Shown here: positions 13,611 to 17,198 of the stretch, piece by piece
Position numbering within the stretch: position 1 is the stretch's first letter
Layout: each line of letters begins with the position of its first letter
NCBI GenBank assembly: GCA_035651635.1
Contig: DASRFK010000084.1
Span: forward strand, 1-17,198
Reading direction: 5' to 3'
DNA length: 17,198 nt
Origin: JANXQE01 sp035651635
GTDB taxonomy: Bacteria > Verrucomicrobiota > Verrucomicrobiia > Limisphaerales > UBA8199
Made by a program: the position numbers and the translations under genes
The notes under the pieces: model-generated
Databases searched by the model: none
What the model saw: the letters and a program-made list of their open reading frames with translations, nothing else
Told to the model about the DNA's origin: nothing

Positions 13611-13829
13611 ATGTTGGAAAACTTTCAAAATGTGATGCGGCAGAATCCATTGAAAGGCATCACGGACGTAAGAGGTCAGGAATGGAGCCTCACTCTGTTG
13701 CTTGTGGCGCTGATCATTACGTCGGGTTGTGCCTATTTCAGTCCCAGAACGCCTCTCGTGAATAACGAAACAAACACCGGATTTACTCCGGATCGGTTCA
13801 GCCCTCCCGACTGGCCGTTTGGTCCATGA
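13611..13829 (+). CDS. Very small lipoprotein, 72 aa (third of three)
   Basis: The ATG at 13611 is preceded by AGGGG with a 6-nt spacer, a good ribosome site. The gene starts 13 nt after the second lipoprotein stops, so the two are likely co-transcribed. A polar n-region of about 26 residues is followed by hydrophobic LTLLLVALIIT, lipobox TSGC, and Cys40. The mature 33 residues start CAYFSPRTP and end PPDWPFGP. It has the same plan as its neighbour: long n-region, one lipid anchor, short Pro/aromatic tail. A duplicated or functionally linked pair is plausible, although sequence identity outside the lipobox is low by eye. Confidence 0.62.
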   Translation: MLENFQNVMRQNPLKGITDVRGQEWSLTLLLVALIITSGCAYFSPRTPLVNNETNTGFTPDRFSPPDWPFGP

Positions 13830-13983
13830 CTTAAGGAACGTTCGATGGTTGGCTCGCGACTCCGGTTTCGCGGTGGTGCTTGAGCCATTCGCCTGGACCG
13901 CCAGATCCGGAGAATTCATCGATCGCCTAAATAACACTTCGTATTTTCTGGTAGTCCGACTGCAGCAAACTGAAACAACTGCT

Positions 13984-15258
13984 ATGCAGCTGGCTGTTGC
14001 GACATTGAATCGCCTTTTGATTGGTATCCCGACTGCGCTCCTTTTGTTTCTCCTCGTTCTACACCAGCAAACTCTGTTCGCGGTTGAGCTCGCACCTGGC
14101 GACGCAGACCGAGTTCGTTGTTATGGAACGGTTAGTGACGTGGCGGGCAATCCAGTCGCCGGTGCGACGGTTGAATATTGGCAACGCCAAGCCAGTCTTT
14201 GGCCGTACCAGGGAGGTGGGTTTAATCTCAAAGAAAGCCGCACCACAGGAAGTGATGGCGCGTTTGAATTCGAAACGGCGCGCGTCACTGGATTATTGCT
14301 CATGCGAAAACCGGGTTTTGCTTTGACCTGGCGACAGCTCGACCAACGATTTCAGCCCGAACGAGACGAGAAACAAATGCTAGTCGCGACTCCGGCAGCC
14401 AAGCTTTCCGGCTATGTGGTGGATGAAGCCAACCAACCTGTCGCCAAGGCCGCTGTGTCGATCGCTGTCGCGGTCACTGAACTGCCGCATGCTCCCGGAT
14501 CGAGGTTTAACTATCTTACCGACGAGCTTGCCGGTCAATTTTTTGTCACCGAAACCGACGCGAGTGGCCGGTTTGTAATCGAGAATTTTTCTACAAACGC
14601 TTCGGCAGTTCTAAAGGTTCATTCACGAGGCAAGGCGCTTCGGCTCGCGAACCAACGTCCCGACAACTTGCAATTCCGGGGCTATCATGCCGGAGATGAG
14701 ATCAAACTCCTCATGGAACCTGCCGCCAGAATCGAAGGTCGGATCCTAACTGATGATAAATCTCCGCCGCCGACTTCAGCACGGCTGATACTGCGACTGG
14801 ATAAACCCGGGTTCTTTAATGATCTTGGGCAGGGTGCACCGATCGATGGCGCCGCCGATGGCAGCTTCTCAATCGATGAGATTTCCGCTGGGGCTTATCA
14901 CCTGGGCGCGATGTTCGGCACCACTGGGTTCCCCGATTGGGTAGCGGAGAATATTTCGTTTTCAGTCGAACCCGGTCAAACACTGCGTAACCTCCGGATC
15001 CTGGCCAGTCGCGGCGCGGTATTAGAAGTCTCTTTGCTCACAAAGACTGAGCACCAACCGCTGGCGAATGTGATAGTGAGCGCCGCCAAACCGGGCCTCC
15101 GAACGTCGGCCGGGTCCAATGAAAATGGGATCGCTTTGCTCCGACTGCTCCCCGGGGAGTACGAGGTTTCGGCTTTTCGTTACCCGCCATCAGAACCGCC
15201 CATCTCTGTAACAGTGGAGGCTGGCCGAACCAATAAACTCGAGCTTGAGTTGAAATAA
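13984..15258 (+). CDS. Exported protein with four carboxypeptidase-regulatory-like (CarboxypepD_reg) domains, 424 aa
   Basis: The ATG at 13984 is chosen because it directly begins an export signal: a hydrophobic stretch at about 11-33, with possible cleavage after LFA. The upstream open frame to 13819 adds polar sequence with no features. Four beta-sandwich units follow: about 43-136 (VRCYGTVSDVAGNPVAGATVEY), 137-247 (LSGYVVDEANQPVAKAAVSI), 248-342 (IEGRILTDDKSPPP) and 343-424 (VLEVSLLTKTEHQPLANVIV). Each shows the G-x-V-x-D-x-x-x-x-P-V-x-x-A-x-V pattern. Two also have D-G/A-x-G-x-F and the fourth L-L-P-G-E-Y-E-V, as in carboxypeptidase-regulatory/CNA-B-like folds. No peptidase catalytic domain or metal site is present. 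These modules usually act as extracellular spacers or binding units. It begins 155 nt after the third lipoprotein and is convergent with the gene ending at 15309. Confidence 0.8.
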   Translation: MQLAVATLNRLLIGIPTALLLFLLVLHQQTLFAVELAPGDADRVRCYGTVSDVAGNPVAGATVEYWQRQASLWPYQGGGFNLKESRTTGSDGAFEFETARVTGLLLMRKPGFALTWRQLDQRFQPERDEKQMLVATPAAKLSGYVVDEANQPVAKAAVSIAVAVTELPHAPGSRFNYLTDELAGQFFVTETDASGRFVIENFSTNASAVLKVHSRGKALRLANQRPDNLQFRGYHAGDEIKLLMEPAARIEGRILTDDKSPPPTSARLILRLDKPGFFNDLGQGAPIDGAADGSFSIDEISAGAYHLGAMFGTTGFPDWVAENISFSVEPGQTLRNLRILASRGAVLEVSLLTKTEHQPLANVIVSAAKPGLRTSAGSNENGIALLRLLPGEYEVSAFRYPPSEPPISVTVEAGRTNKLELELK

Positions 15259-15308
15259 TTGCCGAAAGTTCATTCAAATGATGCAGCGCACTAGGCACTT
15301 GCCGACGC

Positions 15309-16529
15309 TCATTGCTTGGTCGCGCGGAATTCGCTGACAGTGCGAGTCATTCGCTCTTGGCGTGGCTCGGGATTAACCACCAGCACCTTTTGTCCCTGGA
15401 CCAGCGGGAGCGTTGCACGAGTGACAACGCATTCGCCAGGTTCAACTCCCCTGCAAGTCACTAATTCACCGTAAGCGTCACCCCCGGCAAGCAATCCGCT
15501 TCCTTCTACAAGTCGCTCCTCAATCGTTTCGTCGCGCCGGACAACAAAAACAAATTGGCCTTCGGGTCTCTTCCACAGCGCAGCGGCCGGCACGAGCGCC
15601 GCACTGGTTGTGCCTCCCGTCCGGAATGCGATGTTCACCGACTGGCCTGGCCAGAGCTCCTCTTTGTTGTTGGCAAAACGGGCGCGGAGCAGAACTGTGT
15701 GTGTCGTTTCGTCGACTGCATTGTCGATTGTCAAAAGTGTGCCCGTCCAGCGTGATTGCTGTCCTTGGGCTGTGGCCCGAACCTCGATCGGTCCCCGATT
15801 GAGAGCCTCTCGCAGGCTTGGCAGATACGCTTCTGGTATTGGGAAATCGACAAAAATCGGTTGAGTCTGATTTACAGTCACCAGCACCGTTTCTGGTCCG
15901 GGGATGACGTTTCCCGGACTGACCTGAAGAAAACCGGCACGGCCAGCTATCGACGAACGAATCTGGCAATAGGACAGCTCCAACTCCGCTAAATCGACAG
16001 CAGCCTTATCCGCTTCGAATGCGGCTTTGAGGGACGCAGCATTTGCGGCGCTCTCGTTGTAACTGTCTTTGGAAACGATGCGGTTTTGCAGCAAGACGGC
16101 ATTTTCGTTCTGCTCAATGGCAGCTTGCGCCTGGACCTGAGCATCTCTGGCAAGATCGCTTTTAGCGTGGGCCATCCGGTCTGAAAAGGGCCGGCTATCA
16201 ATTGTGAACATCAACTGGCCCGTCTTCACCAATTCTCCCTCGCCGAAATGAACGCTCTCCAAGAGGCCGTTGATCTGACTACGGATTGCAATCGAGGAAA
16301 TGGGAGTAGCATGGCCGATCGCCTCCAAGGCCACCGGTGTGTTGGTGCCGATAGCCATCGCCACCGATACCTCAGGCACCGCGGGCGACTGGGTTTCAGA
16401 CACCGAAGGCGCTTGAGAGCAAGAGGAGAGCAGCATCAAAAAGCCCGCGGTAACGACGCACGCAAAGACCTTGGCGGAATGAAGCCGGTTCGGTGTCAGT
16501 TGGCGTGGATATTGATTCAATCTGGGCAC
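15309..16529 (-). CDS. RND-type efflux periplasmic adaptor (membrane-fusion lipoprotein), 406 aa
   Basis: A GTG at 16529 gives a lipoprotein signal with lipobox LSSC (Cys37). The domain order is that of MdtA/AcrA-type adaptors: a barrel-sandwich half (SSIAIRSQINGLLESVHFGEGELVKTGQLMFTID), an alpha-hairpin (about residues 115-180, with DLARDAQVQAQAAIEQN), the second sandwich half (AGRAGFLQVSPGNVI), a beta-barrel (DFPIPEAYLPSLREAL, NAVDETTHTVLLRARFANN, LWPGQSVNIAF), and a membrane-proximal domain (ALVPAAALWKRPEGQFVFVV). Family knowledge: such proteins link an inner-membrane RND pump to an outer-membrane channel. No pump or channel gene is next to it: downstream is a convergent gene, upstream a divergent one. 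It must use a partner encoded elsewhere. Repeat site D lies between it and the divergent TPR gene, oriented away from this gene. Confidence 0.9.
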   Translation of the reverse strand: MPRLNQYPRQLTPNRLHSAKVFACVVTAGFLMLLSSCSQAPSVSETQSPAVPEVSVAMAIGTNTPVALEAIGHATPISSIAIRSQINGLLESVHFGEGELVKTGQLMFTIDSRPFSDRMAHAKSDLARDAQVQAQAAIEQNENAVLLQNRIVSKDSYNESAANAASLKAAFEADKAAVDLAELELSYCQIRSSIAGRAGFLQVSPGNVIPGPETVLVTVNQTQPIFVDFPIPEAYLPSLREALNRGPIEVRATAQGQQSRWTGTLLTIDNAVDETTHTVLLRARFANNKEELWPGQSVNIAFRTGGTTSAALVPAAALWKRPEGQFVFVVRRDETIEERLVEGSGLLAGGDAYGELVTCRGVEPGECVVTRATLPLVQGQKVLVVNPEPRQERMTRTVSEFRATKQ

Positions 16530-16564
16530 GACGGTAGAAGCCCGCTCGCACAGATCAAAGGATT

Positions 16565-16597
16565 TTAATGTTGGGTTAATGTTCCTTTCATAATCGG
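16565..16597 (+). promoter_or_regulatory. Triple 11-bp direct repeat, site D, with -10-like element
   Basis: The boxes are TTAATGTTGGG (16565-16575), TTAATGTTCCT (16576-16586) and a diverged TTCATAATCGG (16587-16597). TACATT (16602-16607) begins 15 nt after the first T of box 3. The site points to the TPR-protein gene 70 bp downstream and lies 36 bp from the start of the divergent adaptor gene, so it may affect both. Confidence 0.68.
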
Positions 16598-16666
16598 AGT
16601 TTACATTAGAAATAGAGGCAAGTATGCGGGGCGAGGAGCCCTGACAAAAAGCCCCTAACGACGACC

Positions 16667-17198
16667 ATGAAATCGAACTTTAAACCCCTCGCGCTTCTGG
16701 TAGCAGCCACTTGCTGGCTCGGAGGCGTTGCTTACTCTGCCGAGACCAGCATCGACAGCGCAATTCAGGCCATTCAACAAGCTCAGGATCCCTCCGCAGC
16801 CATTGGTGCCTACGCCAATGGATTTGCGGTTGACCGGAATAATTCACGGCTTTACGACGCCTACGTCTCCCGTATGGTGGAATTGGGCCTGCCTGAAATG
16901 GCCTACCACCAGGCCCAGACCTTGACGACGCTTCAGTCCGAAAATGGTCTGGGTTGGGGAGTCATTGCCTATGTGGATGCCCGGCGTGGGCAGATGACCG
17001 ATGCGGTTTCGGCGATCAACCTGGCCGGCCAGTTCGCGCCCAATAACCAATTTGTCCAACATACGGCAGGCGAGCTATTGGCCTGGTACGATTTTAAAGC
17101 CGATCAGACCAAAGTTTCCCAAAGCGCCAAGGACGGGCTGACGAAGGTGCGCAATCTGTTGGAGCGAAATCCGGCTTTTACACAGGCCTATAGTGCAG
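16667..17198 (+). CDS. Secreted TPR-like protein, 5' part (runs off the window)
   Basis: The ATG at 16667 is followed by 177 open codons to the window edge. The N-terminus MKSNFKPLALLVAATCWLGG is a signal peptide with likely cleavage after YSA (about 25). The mature region is helical, with tetratricopeptide-like spacing: AIQAIQQAQDPSAAIGAYANGFAVDRNNSRLYDAYVSRMVELGLPEMAYHQAQ is one pair of helices, and the next unit has GWGVIAYVDARRGQMTDAVSAINLAGQFAPNN (segments at about residues 30-83 and 94-125). Tetratricopeptide repeats normally bind partner proteins. The C-terminus, and any further domains, lie outside. The gene is the nearest target of repeat site D and is divergent from the adaptor lipoprotein. 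No strong ribosome site is seen, though a GAGGAG lies at 16632-16637, too far upstream to count. Confidence 0.75.
   Translation, partial: MKSNFKPLALLVAATCWLGGVAYSAETSIDSAIQAIQQAQDPSAAIGAYANGFAVDRNNSRLYDAYVSRMVELGLPEMAYHQAQTLTTLQSENGLGWGVIAYVDARRGQMTDAVSAINLAGQFAPNNQFVQHTAGELLAWYDFKADQTKVSQSAKDGLTKVRNLLERNPAFTQAYSA

Overview
The window looks like an accessory, low-density stretch of a Verrucomicrobiota chromosome (soil or freshwater, Pedosphaera/Limisphaerales-like). This is inferred from several signs. One is the C-terminus of a sigma-70-like factor of the type abundant in that phylum. Others are a prepilin leader of the form GFTLIELLVVIGVIAIL, many secreted proteins and very small lipoproteins, long intergenic gaps and weak or absent Shine-Dalgarno sequences. 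No rRNA, tRNA, CRISPR array or transposase gene was seen.

Layout. 1-309: end of a sigma factor gene. 657-818: small unknown ORF. 886-1830 (-): secreted Ig-like protein. 2085-2372 (-): relic of a trypsin-like protease with an expanded poly-G tract in its GNSGGP motif. 2356-4647 (-): secreted arylsulfotransferase-family protein with a C-terminal carbohydrate-binding-like domain. 5361-7784 (+): P3A-type proton-pumping ATPase. 8076-8831: two small genes with integron-cassette architecture, a good attC site between them and a degenerate one after them, but no integrase. 8929-9066: prepilin leader with nothing behind it. 9219-10559 (-): secreted protein made of two copies of one unrecognised domain. 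10935-12752: zinc-ribbon protein, frameshifted lipoprotein, zinc-finger protein and a stand-alone glycogen-binding-like (CBM48) domain. 12767-13829: three very short lipoproteins in a row. 13984-15258: exported protein with four carboxypeptidase-regulatory-like domains. 15309-16529 (-): orphan RND-type membrane-fusion lipoprotein. 16667-end: secreted TPR-like protein, cut by the window edge.

The strongest unifying signal is regulatory. Four intergenic sites (4841-4873, 10786-10818, 13218-13250, 16565-16597) each carry three tandem 11-bp repeats of consensus TTAATSTTNNN. Every site points toward a nearby gene for an exported protein. At three of the four, a -10-like hexamer starts 15-16 nt after the first T of the third repeat. 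This is the geometry of an OmpR/PhoB-family activator overlapping the -35 region, and it suggests that the arylsulfotransferase-like protein, the duplicated-domain protein, a small lipoprotein and the TPR protein form one regulon. The regulator itself is not in the window. The integron-cassette reading of 8076-8831 is the second strong result.
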